Shown in pieces: positions 1-13,800 of a stretch of DNA of 64,000 bases. The stretch comes from Macrobrachium rosenbergii. Lineage: Eukaryota; Arthropoda; Malacostraca; Decapoda; Palaemonidae. How positions within the stretch are numbered: position 1 is the first letter of the stretch; every line of letters begins with the position of its first letter. The DNA lies in NCBI RefSeq assembly GCF_040412425.1, contig NC_089749.1, positions 15,127,662-15,191,661 of the forward strand, read 5' to 3'. A program made the translations under genes and the position numbers. Below the pieces are notes generated by a model that saw only the letters and a list, made by a program, of their open reading frames with translations, was not told where the DNA came from and made no database searches.

Positions 1-883
1 CTATGGGCTTGTTCCATATGAACGGGGTTCATCTTCTGAATAATAGTAACAATAATAATTAGGACTATTATTATACTGCGTGTTAGGCCTTTTATGAAAA
101 TGCACCTCCTTCACTTCTGCTGAAACGGTCAAGTTGAGAACATACCACGGTCAGAGCTGCTCGATGGAGCCATTCATTCGTCTTCCATTGACTTGCTGGC
201 GTAAACTCTTTCGGTAAGACGTTAAAAGATGACAAAAATCGTGCCCGTGTGGCACCGCCAGAGTGGCCCTCTGGCGGCGGCGTTCCAGAACTCGTCTTGC
301 CTTCTGCGGGCAAAGAAGACGATCCCTGGACCGATCAGGCAATTTTTTATTATGTTTTTTCGATCTTCTTTCTTTTTCTGAGCTGCTGTAGAATCACGAC
401 GCAAGAGTGACAGAAGAAGATCTGGTTCTGCAGCGTCAGCTCCCAGAAATGTCGACTTGGATCATTTTAGTCACGGACTGTTCCCCGATTGGAAGAATTC
501 CTTGAAGGACTGATAAAGTCTTTCCGTCCCGTTAAGTTGATGATGGCGATTTGAAGCGATCTGATCACGGAAGCTTAAGGAAGACTCTTCTGTTATTCGC
601 TTGCGACTTTCCGAGTTTCGTCGATGAGTTATGAACCGCGTCAGCTCATAAAAAATCAATACGTGATTTAGTAGATATCCTAATATTCTTATTATTGTTT
701 TTTAGTCTGTGCTAGGTCTAATATAAGTGTTATCCTGTAAAGGTGAAGTTTAGTCCTATTTGCTTTAACATCACCAATAATTGCACACAGCATATGAATT
801 AATAAAAACCCGTATCTGCCTCCTGCCATTACAAGCTCCTTTGTGTTAAGGTGTAAATAAGTTTGAGTGAGACATACCTAGAG

Positions 884-886
<3 letters not shown>

Positions 887-923
<37 letters not shown>

Positions 924-945
924 TGTGTGAGAGAGAGAGAGAGAG
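887..945. repeat. Compound GT/GA microsatellite
   Basis: (GT)n followed by (GA)n. Confidence 0.95.
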
Positions 946-1403
946 TGTACGTGCGTGTGTGTCCGTTGACCAGTGTCCTGCACCAGAGGAAAGTAAATAA
1001 AATAAACAAAGACTCATGCTTTAAGACGTTCAGAGAAGGAGATTAGTCTAAAGACAATGGCGTATCTGGTTATGTTTATCGGTCTAATGATGAGCTAATG
1101 GAAATCGTGGTTTGGGTAAGTTAAAGGCTTATCTTTCCGTATAACGTTCAAAGATAAACGATACCGCGAAAAAATTAACGTATTTCGTGCACAGGGTAAT
1201 TAAAGAAAAGTCTTTATTTTAACCTTACCAACAATAACGCCCACAGGAAAGGAAGCGTTGTCCCCTCATATCTTTTATCCTTATCTCTGCCATGCACGCA
1301 GCCTCGAAACAATGGCAATGCGCCTAATGTCTTCTGGATACGATGCATTCCTGGAGATGTGTAAGTTCACCTTTAGTTTCAATGAATACGCGAGTCCATG
1401 CAA

Positions 1404-1406
<3 letters not shown>

Positions 1407-1456
<50 letters not shown>
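1407..1456. repeat. GA microsatellite
   Basis: About 24 GA units. Open frames across it (RERERE) are not genes. Confidence 0.95.
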
Positions 1457-1460
<4 letters not shown>

Positions 1461-2910
1461 TGTTGCCTTTCGGCTTTGTCGTCACATCCCTCAAATTACA
1501 GAAGGAAAGTTTCGATTTGCAAAGTTTGTGCAATATCATCAAAAGGGTCGACTTGACTTGACCCGTGACATTATTCGCGGTTCAGTTGCGTAAGGGGAAG
1601 TTTCCGAAATTATACACTAAGCTGAGTCTAGCCTGGAAGAAATCATTGTGAATTTTCTTTCCGATGAACTTTACATGTACCTTTTTTTGGTACTGTTCTG
1701 TATATTAGAATTTATTTCATTTCTGTCGGGTTAACGGATTTTACAGTGAGAACACTAGTTATTGCTGAAATATTCTGTTTCCAACAGAAGCATGGTTAAG
1801 TTTTTCTTTCAAGAATAAAAGTGAATGTTCTTCTTGGAGAGAGAGAGAGAGAGAGAAAGGTGGAACGAAACATACGAATTTAACTTTATTATTCTTCTCT
1901 TAAAGCAGACATGTATTAATGCCAATTCTCGTTAACTATGTGTAGTTAAAAGAAAGGTACATAAAAATGATCAGCTCTCAGCCCCTACTTTCACCCCAAG
2001 GTGGGAGGTGAACGATCACTTCAATATCGTCCTTTTAAATGGCCCGCTGAAGTGACAAAGTGGCTTAGTTCTCGTCTGACCTCCATCTGTGACGGCATGC
2101 TTCCTGTGACGGTCCTTCAGAGGAAGACTGGAGGGGAATGGCTGCTGTTGTTCCAAATCAGATAATGCGAGCGGTTGCTAGTGGTGAAAAAGTCGGCTAC
2201 AGTTCAAGGCTTATCGTTAGACTTACTGCTGTGACGTGCTCTATATAGTTACGATAGACACAAGTAATTAAGGTGGTCGAGTGTTTGTGAGTCTAAAGAA
2301 AGAGTGTGATGCGGAAGGTTTATGTGAAAAGATGGTAAATCGTATTTAAAACGTGATTTAGTGTTCTTTTCTGAAAGCGCAGAAAATGATGTGGTAAAAA
2401 GTGTGCTTTTTTGGAATAGTAGGAAGAGGGAACTGTGGCGATTTTTCTCGTACTGTGCCATTCTTACGACTTCTGGTAGCCTGCACGTTCCTGAAAAGTT
2501 CATTTAAATCCTTGATTAGATACTTCAAATCTACTTACTTAATTCTTGATTGGCAGTGCGCCTGCAGATAACAATTAGCTATCTGTGATGCTGTGAAACT
2601 GAAAAATCATATCTATAACATGATAAGCAAGAATATCCACGTCCATTCCGTCATCGAAGAGGAGGAGGAGGAAGAAGACGATACTGTCAAAGGTAAACAA
2701 ACGGAAAGGCAGAGCAGAGAGAAGAAGAGGAAAGGAAACCCCTCTAGCCTTCGTTTGTGCCTGAGTCCAAGTCGATGGTCTGCAAACGACAGGAAAAACC
2801 CGTCGCCCAGAGTCCTGTGCCTCGACGGCTCACACTTGAAGGTTTGACGAGCGCTTTTTGGTAGTCCAAGTCGTTCATTAACGTCTCTGTTAATTTAAGG
2901 CCCTTTACAT

Positions 2911-3210
2911 GCTTACGACGGGTTAGGCCTAATTCTGCCTCGCTCTCTCAGTCGCTACTACAGGGCACAATTATGAGAAATGGCATTGCAAAACTGTATA
3001 TATGCTTACGACGGGTTAGGCCTAATTCTGTCTCGCTCTCTCAGTCGCTACTACAAGGCACAATTATGAGAAATGGTGATACATTGGCATTTGCAAAACT
3101 GTACATATGCCTACGACGGGTTAGGCATAACTTTGTCTTGCTCTCTCAATCGCTTCTACTAGGCTCAACAGTGAAAAATGTTGATATATTTAAATTTGCA
3201 AAACTCCAGT
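2911..3210. repeat. Three-copy tandem repeat (about 92-106 bp)
   Basis: Copies begin at 2911, 3003 and 3109 with GCTTACGACGGGTTAGGC (GCCTACG in the third). Each continues through a TCTCGCTCTCTCAGTCGC-like core to a TTGCAAAACT block. Copies 1 and 2 are nearly identical apart from a 14-bp length difference; copy 3 is more diverged. Short open frames here reflect the repeat. Confidence 0.9.
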
Positions 3211-3574
3211 ACAGGGTAATGCCATACAGGTACACGATACTGGTGATGTGAAGCAAAATTGGCCCATTTTTCTTCTCACCAAAGTTACAGCCTCAAATTT
3301 GCCTTTTTTTTCTTGTTTTGTTTTTAGATATGAACCTTGAAATTTCAAAATGCCACCTGCACGATACTTTTTTCATGCATTCACTCCCTTGGTTGTATAC
3401 CCGGCAAGTTAACGGTCAGTTTTGCCAGCTTCGCGCGAATGTTTTTGCAAAAAGTGATAGATGAGATAAGTGGATGATTTCTCATTAGTGTGTCGTGATA
3501 CCAGGTATTATTCTTTGTGCTACGCTAAGCCCATATTCAACAGTATAGTGCACATCAAGTATATCGCACAGAAT

Positions 3575-3576
<2 letters not shown>

Positions 3577-3639
<63 letters not shown>
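3577..3639. repeat. TA microsatellite
   Basis: About 31 TA units. Confidence 0.95.
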
Positions 3640-3645
<6 letters not shown>

Positions 3646-4385
3646 CAGTATATACACACACGTATACGTATATATGAGTTAAAGTCAGAAACATGCCAAG
3701 TGCTATTTTAAAATATAATAAATTAAGTTAAAAAAGTACTTGACAGAATGGCGCTTGGCATGTTTCTCTCGACTGATAGCCCCATATATGTGTATATATA
3801 TGTGTGAGTGTATATATCTATATATGTATGTTTGAACGGTTCTGCAACTGTTTCTCTCCTACAACTAAACTTAGGAATTCTCGATCTTCCTCTGTTTTTC
3901 CTGTTTCTTATAACCCTTTTCCTTCCCTATTTTTTGGGGTTTTGGGGCGAGGGTCAAGAAAGTGTCAGGTTGCCCGTTCCAGCGGCCTCTGCACATAAAA
4001 CACAGCACGGGCCCCAGTTGTCTATCCGTGATTATCGTGATATTCTGCAGCAGTCGCTAACTAGCAGTCTAAGAGCTATCACGATGTACTGCATCTGTTA
4101 TCAGTCATATCTTGAAAAATGGGATCCTAAACCCATATTTTACTCGAGATACAAAAAGAAATTCCTTTAGCTGCCATGGCCCTGAGATTTTTTTTTTTGT
4201 ATACCTGATAACGCTCTGAATATATTTCCGGGTAACATACATGCCAACTGCCTGGGGCAACTGGGTGAAACCCTGTCAAGGTAATGTTGTAGTGGGTTAG
4301 GTAAGACGAGGTTTGGTTTATAATTACTGTGTAAGGTTAATTATGCTGTCTTATTTGATATGGTATGTAGGCAACATGGTTTCCC

Positions 4386-4690
4386 GTAGTGCCGTCAGTG
4401 CACCTCATGCGGTGCACCGTAGCCGTAACTTAAGGTTCTTTGCAGCGTCCCTTCGGCCTCTAGCTGCAACCCCTTTCATTCCTTTTACACCACCTCCGCT
4501 CATATTCTCTTTCTTCCATCTTACTTTCCACCCTCTCCTAACAATTATTGTTTCATAGGTAATTGCTAGGTTTTCCTCCTGTTATACTTTTCAAACCCCG
4601 CTACCATCAATTTCCTTTTGAGCACTGAATGACCTCAAAGGTCCCAGTGCTTGACCTTTGACCTAAATTCTATATTCTATTCTATTCTAC
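4386..4690 (+). mobile_element. Interspersed SINE-like element, family A
   Basis: It starts at GTAGTGCCGTCAGTGCACCT, has a conserved GCAGCGTCCCTTCGGCC core and a CTGAATGACCTCAAAGGTCC 3' region, and ends in a TTCTA-rich tail. It is the same family as the copies at 7.2, 41.9 and 42.4 kb. I know no official name for it from sequence alone. Confidence 0.85.
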
Positions 4691-5933
4691 GCTACATGGT
4701 CAGCCTGTCAGATTAGAGAAGTTCAGGTGAGGTCAGCGTGATAAGCAAACGTAGTTATGCTTGGCGATTTGTTTAGGTTAGAAATTGTAATTAATAGCTT
4801 GGTTAGGTTAACTGGCCAAGATTGGGTTAGGAAAAAGGAGATGTTTCCTCAACAAATGGAGCACCGCTAAATTCCTTCCTCAGTTATTAGTGATAACAGT
4901 TCATTGTCACAAGTTACGATAATTAGACAGGTACGGTACGAGATGTTTCCTCGACAGGTAACTCATTTTCTTCTCAGTACGTTTACCGCTACGTCATAAA
5001 TGTCATCCATGTTTTCCTTCCTTTATACACTGTAAATATATCTGGTGATTTTTATATATACTCACTTTGCTACTTAGGTCTTCAAAGAAGAAAATCGAAA
5101 GTCTCTTGTGCATTTTGAGAACAAACATTTGCCTCCTTCAGATGCATTAGCGTCTAAATGTCCCCTACTCCTTACGTTCTCTCTACCTGCCAAACCGAGT
5201 TTGGTTCCATGCGTTTAAGAAATTATAAATAGCCATGTTCCATACACTGTAGCAGCGGTTTAGAGGTGTCTTTTTCTGTGCAAGTAGGGTAATTAATATC
5301 TTTTTGCGAAGTACGCAGCGATACACTTACGTTATGCAATTGGAATTATGTAATAGGGTAGAAAATAGGTAAAATTGTTACGTACATCGACCCAAAGCCA
5401 AGACATTTGAGTTCAGTTTTGCCTCCATTCCGAGGAGCGGTTGATTTAGATTGTGCTGACTTATGACAACATGAGCCCTTGCCTTATGCGTCAGTTAGAT
5501 TATGCTGACTTATGCCAGCGTCAGTAAACCTTGTAACGTTTTAAAGGGTCTAAGACGCCAGTGTTTACCTCTGGATTCTGCTAACAAACAGCGAAGATTC
5601 TTTGGAACATTTCTATGGCTCGGTTGTTCGTGGATGACTACTTGCAACGGCATTGAAGTCACTGTTAAATATAAAATTTCTTATTGCATTTTTTATAATT
5701 AGTTCTCTTTTACGCTCTCATGCCATCTCATTTATTTCTTATCTTCATAGCAATAATGAATTCAGCGTTGCATTCAGTGCACTGGGCTATAATATAACGC
5801 GTAAGAATTCCCAAATTACGGTTAATTTTTATAGTAATTTTACTCGTATCTTCTGCGTTTTACCCCCATATTTTTTTACTAAATGTTTTACGGCTTCTCA
5901 ACCAGATTGAACTCTCTCTCTCTCTCTCCCTAT

Positions 5934-6081
<148 letters not shown>

Positions 6082-6810
6082 TATGTACACATATATTAGA
6101 GGTTTGTTCAGAAAAAATCAAACCGAGGTTTGTATCTAATGGAATTGTGCCCATAATTTTCACATGGAATTCCATAACCTATTTCTTTCAGTTCTATGTA
6201 TTATGTTACGCACGAGGAAAATAAATGAAAACACCTTACATTTAATCATAGAGGATTAACCATAACAATTTTAATAAAAAAAATAGATTGTGGGTTCTTG
6301 AACACATTTTACCTCATAGAGATTTTCTATAGCAATTTTAACTCAAAATACAAGTTGTCCACAGCTTACTTAATTACATCCACAATTACATCCACCCTCC
6401 CTTCTTTTGACCTCGTTACACTATAAGATTATAATTAGAGAACTCCAGGGTCGAACGGTCTGTTTCAACCAGCCCTCCGTGTCAGTCATGTCCAGAATGT
6501 GAAATTCATATCTCTCTTCGCTTCCTAAATAAAATAGCTTGCGTCTCTTTGAGAAGATGGTTTCCGTCGCGGAAGAAGTCTTTTGTGGAAGGACTAAATT
6601 TAGTTTATTATTATTATTATTATTTAGATAAAGATTTGTCCTAAACACGTTTGTTTTGACAACTACAAGTAATGCCTGATTATATCCATATTACAAAAAC
6701 GGTTGTGAAAAACCTTCGTAGAGCAAGTTAATGTACGCGTAATAATAAAAACGTGACGCGCACATTTTATAAAAATTGATATAATAATTGTGCTTTTAAC
6801 AACATCATCG

Positions 6811-6812
<2 letters not shown>

Positions 6813-6872
<60 letters not shown>
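6813..6872. repeat. ATT microsatellite
   Basis: About 20 ATT units. A shorter ATT run lies at 6606-6624. Confidence 0.95.
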
Positions 6873-6874
<2 letters not shown>

Positions 6875-7230
6875 TTCCTATAATAGACCCAGAAACAATC
6901 GGAAAATCGAAATATAAAGGATACCTCAGTTCAGGAAGGATGAATAAAAAGCGGGAAAATGACTGGGCACAATGTTCCACCTGTGACGTTGATTGTAATC
7001 ACAAGCTGTGACTGAAAAGAATGCAATGGAAATTAATTACGAGCTTCTTCGCTTATCCGTAAGGAATATATTCAAGTGAAAATTAAAGATGTGCTGAAGG
7101 AATAAATTCCTTGTGGAATAAATTCAAGGTGCCAGATTCAGTTGCGTTCTGTGCCAAAAAAAAATGAAACGGAGTGACGGAATGTTTCCTCGTGATTTTG
7201 CATACAAGGCGTTCGCCATACCGTTCGTCC

Positions 7231-7552
7231 CCATAGGGTGGTAGTGCCGTCAGTGCGCCTCATGTGGTGCACAGTAGGCATTGCTTAAGGTTCATTACAG
7301 CGTCCCTTCGGTCTCTAGCTGCAACCCCGTTCGTTCCTTTAACTCTACCTCCATTCATATTATATTTCTTCCATCTTGCTATCCACCCTCTCCTAACTGA
7401 TATTTCATAGTGCAACTGCTTTGAGGTTTTACTCCTGTTACACCTTTCGAACCCGTCTACTCTCACTTTCCTTTCCAGCGCTGAATGACCTCAAAGGCCC
7501 CAGTGCTTGGCCTTTGGCCTAAACTCTGTATTCAGTCAATAAATCAATCAGT
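7231..7552 (+). mobile_element. Interspersed SINE-like element, family A, with target-site duplication
   Basis: The element is flanked by a perfect 14-bp direct repeat, CATACCGTTCGTCC, at 7217-7230 and 7553-7566. The body matches the family A copies and ends in an AT-rich tail (CAATAAATCAATC). The duplication marks the insertion boundaries and supports retroposition. Confidence 0.92.
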
Positions 7553-7875
7553 CATACCGTTCGTCCTTCGAGTGTTGAAATTAAGCGACAGAAAGGCCAG
7601 AGGGTGACGGTACAAAAGCGCCCTTGAACACCGATGGAGCAGGGCATCAGGTTGCCAGCTTCACCCAAGGTAAACAGACCGAGCTAGCGATTTCATCCTT
7701 GGAAAACAGACTTGTATAAAATCGGAATGGTCAGTCACTCCTCACATTTCTAGTGTCACATTTATGGGGGGGCAGGAAGTAGTAAAGCGCTTTCACGTTT
7801 ATTGACGCATCGTCAGGGCACAATAACCTTCTACTGATAGATATAAAGTCACTGTATATGATTTTTAAGTATATA

Positions 7876-7877
<2 letters not shown>

Positions 7878-7931
<54 letters not shown>
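7878..7931. repeat. CT microsatellite
   Basis: About 26 CT units, then a short TG-rich stretch. Confidence 0.95.
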
Positions 7932-7935
<4 letters not shown>

Positions 7936-8550
7936 CATGTGTGTGTGATGTGTGTGTGTATGTAGTTTCTTAATTCTCCAAACGTCTTTCGTCTTTAGAG
8001 GAAGAAGCACCAGAAGGGGATAGCCCTGCAGATGCCTAACTCACTGCTGAAGTCAACACAGGGCAAATGGTCTTTTGCTAAGCTTACCCATCTATCTGTC
8101 AACTCAAGCACCTTCGCACTTTCGGCCATTCAGCGCTCAAGATAGCGAAAAGGGCGGAGTCGGAATGGTTAAGATAAAGATATCCAAAAAATAAAGATAA
8201 AGTTTACAAGGATCTACAGGAGGAAATGGGAGAAAACCCTACAGCTGCACGTTAGAGAGGTTGGACACAAGACTGGATAAAGAAGTTGGAGGCGACACGA
8301 CCTGTGATGATTGTAATTACAAAGCTGTGACTGAAAAAGAATGAAGGCAAGAATGGAGTCACGACAAAGGTTGAAATGTGGATGGAGCTAGGTGACGAAG
8401 GGACGCTGCAAGCACCCTGTGGTGATGCCTACGGAGCCAGTAGGCCTACCTATGCTGACACAAACAGTGAATTCAGTACTAACGTATTCAAAAAGTGAGG
8501 AAATCGAAAAGTTAATAAGCCTTTCTAGATTATTATTGTTATTAGTTGTA

Positions 8551-8768
8551 ATAGCACTCGCTAGGCCCGGAGTCTGAGTCTCCGGTCTGCACTGAAGAAT
8601 TAGAGGAATTTAGTTCTGTGATAGAAATTACTAGCTATAATGTGGTTCGGATCTCCAATAAGTTGGTCCTGTTAAGGCAACTAATTGGTTCTTAGCTACG
8701 TACAGTCTATCTGGGCCAGTTCTAGGAGAGTTGTTAATCAGCTCAGTGGTCTGGTAAAACTATATTTT
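8551..8768 (+). mobile_element. tRNA-derived SINE, family B (diverged copy)
   Basis: It matches the element at 42.5 kb across TAGAGGAATTTA, CTATAATGTGGTTCGGATCT, CTAGGAGAGTTGTTAATCAG and CAGTGGTCTGGTAAAAC. The promoter head is degraded (CCCGGAGTCTGAGTCTCCGG). An ATT microsatellite follows the 3' end. Confidence 0.8.
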
Positions 8769-8782
8769 TTATAATAATAATA

Positions 8783-8820
<38 letters not shown>

Positions 8821-9130
8821 TGAAGAGCATACAGTCGAACAATACACACTAAGTGGAGCAAGAATTAATATTATCATCCTTATGTGTTCCAGTGAAACCC
8901 ATGAACTCGTGGACCAAGCATCCACACACAACAGATCGTTTGCAATCTTGAAACCATCACCTGAAATTGGGCTATATAAAGCGTTGGGGCATAAACTTTG
9001 AGTTTTCCAATTAAGAATAAGCTGTTCAATTACCTGGGAGGGGAAAGCAATGTATTGACGCAGTAAATGATTCTTTTAATTGAGGGTGCAATGAAGTTTA
9101 TGGCTCCTCTTTGCCTGCGTTGTATCCGGG

Positions 9131-9132
<2 letters not shown>

Positions 9133-9172
<40 letters not shown>
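9133..9172. repeat. CT microsatellite
   Basis: About 20 CT units. Confidence 0.95.
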
Positions 9173-9175
<3 letters not shown>

Positions 9176-10029
9176 TTCAGAATTTATTTCGAACGAAGTG
9201 GTAAGTATTACGTTGTTCTGCATTTGCGTGCCCTCATGTGTGTGATATTTTAGTGTTTCTTTCGAGCAACATGAGCTAGAAAGTAAATTTGTTGTTCTGC
9301 AAAATTATGCTTATTTTTTACTAGGGTCTAGATCATCAGAAAAGTGACAAGTTTGCAACGAGACTCGGACAATTTTTCTAACCTTTCCCATAAGGTAGGC
9401 TGCAAGTAGCGCGTTTTAGAATGCGCCGATGTCGAATGCTGGTAGAAAAAAAATTGAAGTTTTGTAATTAAGTCTCACAACGTAATAAAAATGTTTAGTG
9501 TGTAAAAAAAATTCTCTAATAACACAAAGCAAAACTCAGGAAAAAAAATAAGGGCCAAGGCTCCAACCATTTTTTTGTGTGGCAACTTATGACAACTACA
9601 GTATTTCGTGCAAAGTGGGCGTCGCCCTACTGTGATCGGATACTTTTGTTAGGTACATACTTCTAGTTACTTATGTTACGTTCCTGATGTTTACAAAAAT
9701 CACTGAAAAAGGTTTGAAGGGATTAAGATTTAAAATTTAACATTTTGGGTTTACAGGGAAAGTGTAGATGAATAAGTCTTGCATTTATTTTTTATAAACA
9801 AAGTTTATGTGACACAAACAAACAAACACACACACACACACACCGTCTCTTATTTTTCACCTGTGGTAATGTGGTAATGTGTGATAAATGAATCACGTAC
9901 AAAAGTGATAATAATCATATATGTACAGTATATATATATATATAATCCTTAGACTTAATGTGGTTTTTAAGAAAAATAATACAACTGAGAAGCGTTTATA
10001 AGAACTCCTGACAATACCAAAGAATGTTG

Positions 10030-10310
10030 TAACAAATCCCACTTGAGTTATGTGACCTTTTACATTGGTCATACTGGAAAATCACTGGACAAGAGAATAG
10101 AACAGCTTATGAAATGTCAGAGAATACAATCATGCTATCAGTTGAACAGGTGTGAAACAGCAGATTCATTCTAATAATATGTTGGAATAAAATATAATTG
10201 AATTGACTCGTTTTAAAAGAAAAAAAAAAGCTTTTGTGAGAATATGAATACCAGGTTAGTAATGTATAAACTTCATTTATTATTTGAAACAAACTGTATA
10301 GAGCGCAGGG
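10030..10310 (+). pseudogene. Decayed Penelope-like retroelement fragment (GIY-YIG endonuclease end)
   Basis: One frame reads TFYIGHTGKSLDKRIEQL (10056-10109), matching the GIY-YIG core that ends Penelope-like polyproteins. After frame changes and stops, further remnants read NNMLE*NIIELTRFK and RLVMYKLH, in the expected order for that domain's C-terminus. At least two frameshifts and several stops show it is dead. Identification is by motif recognition. Confidence 0.65.
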
Positions 10311-10590
10311 AAAGTGACTTTAGTTTACATGGCCTTAATGGCAAAGGTGGGAGTCTACTTGCCCTGGAAAAACAAGACTTGTTAATGGAACACTGACCTC
10401 GGTCACAAATGCACCTAAGGCTCCCCCCCCCACCCCCCTCTCTCAGGTGATAATATATTTACGACCATCTGTGTGTTCATTTATATTGTCACCCTATCAA
10501 ATATAGTGTAAATTCCTACCACTGGATATCAGTCTTCTTGGCGATGTCTCAACTAAAGGGAAAATCATTCAGCATGTATAGCTTGTGTTT

Positions 10591-10763
<173 letters not shown>

Positions 10764-10839
10764 ATGCATATATACACTTTTCTGGCAGTCTTTATTTTAT
10801 ATTCTTCAAGTGCTACTTAACAATTGACTTTATTGGCAG

Positions 10840-13800
10840 AACGTGACGGAACTGGATGTCAGTGAGAATGGAATAAGTAGCCTGGACGTCTCCTGTCTCA
10901 CTTGTTTGACCTCTCTTGTGTGTTCCAATAACGCCATCACAACTATAACTCTCCATGGAGCCACCCTGACAGCGCTTACGGCTGACAATAACAGTTGAGT
11001 ATAATACCCTTCTCTGCTTCATCAAGGTCTAGACCTTGTGTTTCATAAAAGGTTTTATCATATTGTTCACTTCAGCTGTGCTAACCAGGCTGTTCACATG
11101 AGTTGCATGGGGCATTTGTTTTTCCTGACAAGAACATTCTACCTTACTAAGGAGACTTGTGTTACCAGGTTTACCCTATGAGAGGTTTAACCAAATTAGG
11201 TGGACTCCAGGTAGGGTATAAGTAAAGTAAGCGAGAAGACACCTTAACCCTTTATCTAGTGGTAAAATTAGAAAAAAAATTATGGTGGTGACACACCACC
11301 ACATTTTCTTGCTTATTCAGGTACATAGCTGTCAATCTTTGCAACCAGAAGCCACCATTAGCAGGAAAATATTAAATCAGATATGAGCGATAAAAGGAAA
11401 TTATCTTAACAAACATGTGATTTCAGTTTTGCCTCCCATAGAGGATATTAGTGGCTACTTCCTGCAACCAATGGCAGCAAGATACCATTTTGCCATTTGA
11501 GATGCCATTTTATTAGTTTTGTTTAACCTGGATGATGTTAGCACTTACAGCCAACTGCACTTGATTCTGTAGAATTGTAGAGTTTAAAATGTACCATTTT
11601 AAATAACTAAATTTCATCTTGTGTCATATTTGAACATTTTTTTTTAAGTTTGGTAAACTGTGTGGTTAGTAGGTTTTATTTTCAAGAACTATTATTCATT
11701 TTGTTTATAAATAAGCAATATGGATGACAGAAAAACTTAAATATAGATGGAAAAGTGCATTTGCACTGCAACAATACAAATAAAAAATGAAGCCTTGCAG
11801 TTGTACAAGATACTCAAATATGAAGAAAAAATAGTTGCACATATTTTTCATTGTAATCCAATTTATTAGAATTTGCCCATTTGATAAAATATCAAATTTC
11901 CTAACTTTTTTGGGTTTAGGTTAAATTAAATGAAATTCTAAAACCTTGGACTCACAATAAATATTAATGTTTATGGCATCTTTCCTCTTCCTGTTCCATA
12001 CTGGAATATGGAGTCTTCTTTGGCTTTAATCTTTAAATATAATGTCTACAAGCTTATAATTTAATTTGCTTCAGAATTATCAAGGCTCGATGTGAGATAC
12101 CATCCCCGGCGCCTTACAAAACTCAGTTTAGCCAAGTAAGTTAAAACTTGTCTTCTTTGTATTTGTAGTTGACTCCCTATATTAAATATGATGTTATGTA
12201 CTAAATGAAAAAATAAACGGTCAGACATCATTGCCTTTTATAGTACAGTACTTAAACCCCTACTGACTTTGGTCATAAAAGTTGTAACAGTTCTGTATTA
12301 CGTATATCTATGGTGCTACAGTATAACAAATTCAGTCATTATTGTTACATGTGTTGTTATTTCCAGAAATCAGCTAAATGCAGTGCCACCATGGTTAGTG
12401 TCCAGCACAGAAGCCAGTATAGTAGATGTCAGCTACAACAATCTTTCCTCCCTGCCCGCTTTCTTAACTTCTGGCCATTTACGGCGCCTTCACACACTTT
12501 CTGCCCACCATAATAATCTGTCTGCCCTCACCATACCTCAGAGATCACCTGCCAATCTCTTATCTTGTCAAGACCAACCATTCAGTCACTATGGAAGTGC
12601 CAACAGTCCTTACAGATCCAGCCATGAAGGATCTTCTGCATCCCGCAGTTCTTCTGCTCATTCTGGTGGTAACAGCCTACATGAAGAACCACGCCTCTGC
12701 TCCTTAGAGACGCTCCTTATTCACCATAATAAAATAACATCTCTTCCGTCTAACTTGTTCACTTGGTTAAACAGGTAATTATCATTAACGTGGTTTTATA
12801 AAGAAGGGTCCGTGGGTCTGTTCCACTCCCTTCCCCATTCATTACTTATTTTCATTTCTTCCCTTAATTCTGAACAGTGTTTCCTTTTCATTTGTCTAGA
12901 AGGCTGAGTCTCCTGTGCCTCAACCAAGTTAAGCTTAAATGATAAAAAAAAAAAAAAATTAAGCAAAGCCAATAGTACTATTGTGTCAGTGAAACACCTT
13001 GTCCTAACTGTAGGTAGCAGTACAGTCAAGCATGACAACAGTTTTTTTTTTTTTACAAGTGAAAAGTTTTTTAAATGAAATAATAGATAATACACTGATA
13101 TGGACATATACATTCAATACTTATCAGTTATATAACCCACTGCAGACAGCACAGAAGGTTCTTTGTAGCATCCATCTGACCTCAAGTTGTATTACTGTTT
13201 GCCTTTTACTTTTTATGCTCACTTTAGTCTCTTTCTACCTATTTATCAACTTCTTTACCTTGTCTTTCTTAAATTTTCAACTCTCATTTAAGAACAAAAC
13301 TCTTTGGGTCAGCACTGTGAGAGTCTGGAGGCTTAACTCAGTGGTCTGGTGACACTGCCTCAGAATAACAATCTTCCCTTTCATGCTGCAGGTTGAGGGT
13401 ACTGAACATCAGTGCTAACCAAATAAAAGCTCTGCCTGCCATAACTGAAGGAGGTCGCAGTGGACGGGACAGTAGTAACTCCGAAGAGGATGTTGGGGGA
13501 CCCAAAGCAACACTGCCTTTGCAAGAGTTTTACGCGGCAGCAAACAACCTCCGGGACCTGACACCTCTGCAACACTGTAGGGCGCTTCGCATAATACATG
13601 CCCCCTACAATAAAATATCCAACCTTCAGGACAGGTGAGAAAAATAGTGATGCATTTTGCAGTAATCATCATCATTAACATTTTCCTTTTACAGGGATAG
13701 ATATAAATGAAATCTCTCCACTTGCTTCTGTTTAGTGCCCCTTCTGCTTGGATCACCATATCGTTGTAGATCATCAGTACCCTTCTTAATTTTCTGGGAC

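Noticed and set aside
13333..13352. Short SINE family B-like string (and its reverse complement near 16450-16480)
   Set aside because: Only about 20-30 bp match (the CAGTGGTCTGG end). Too short to call a copy without alignment statistics.
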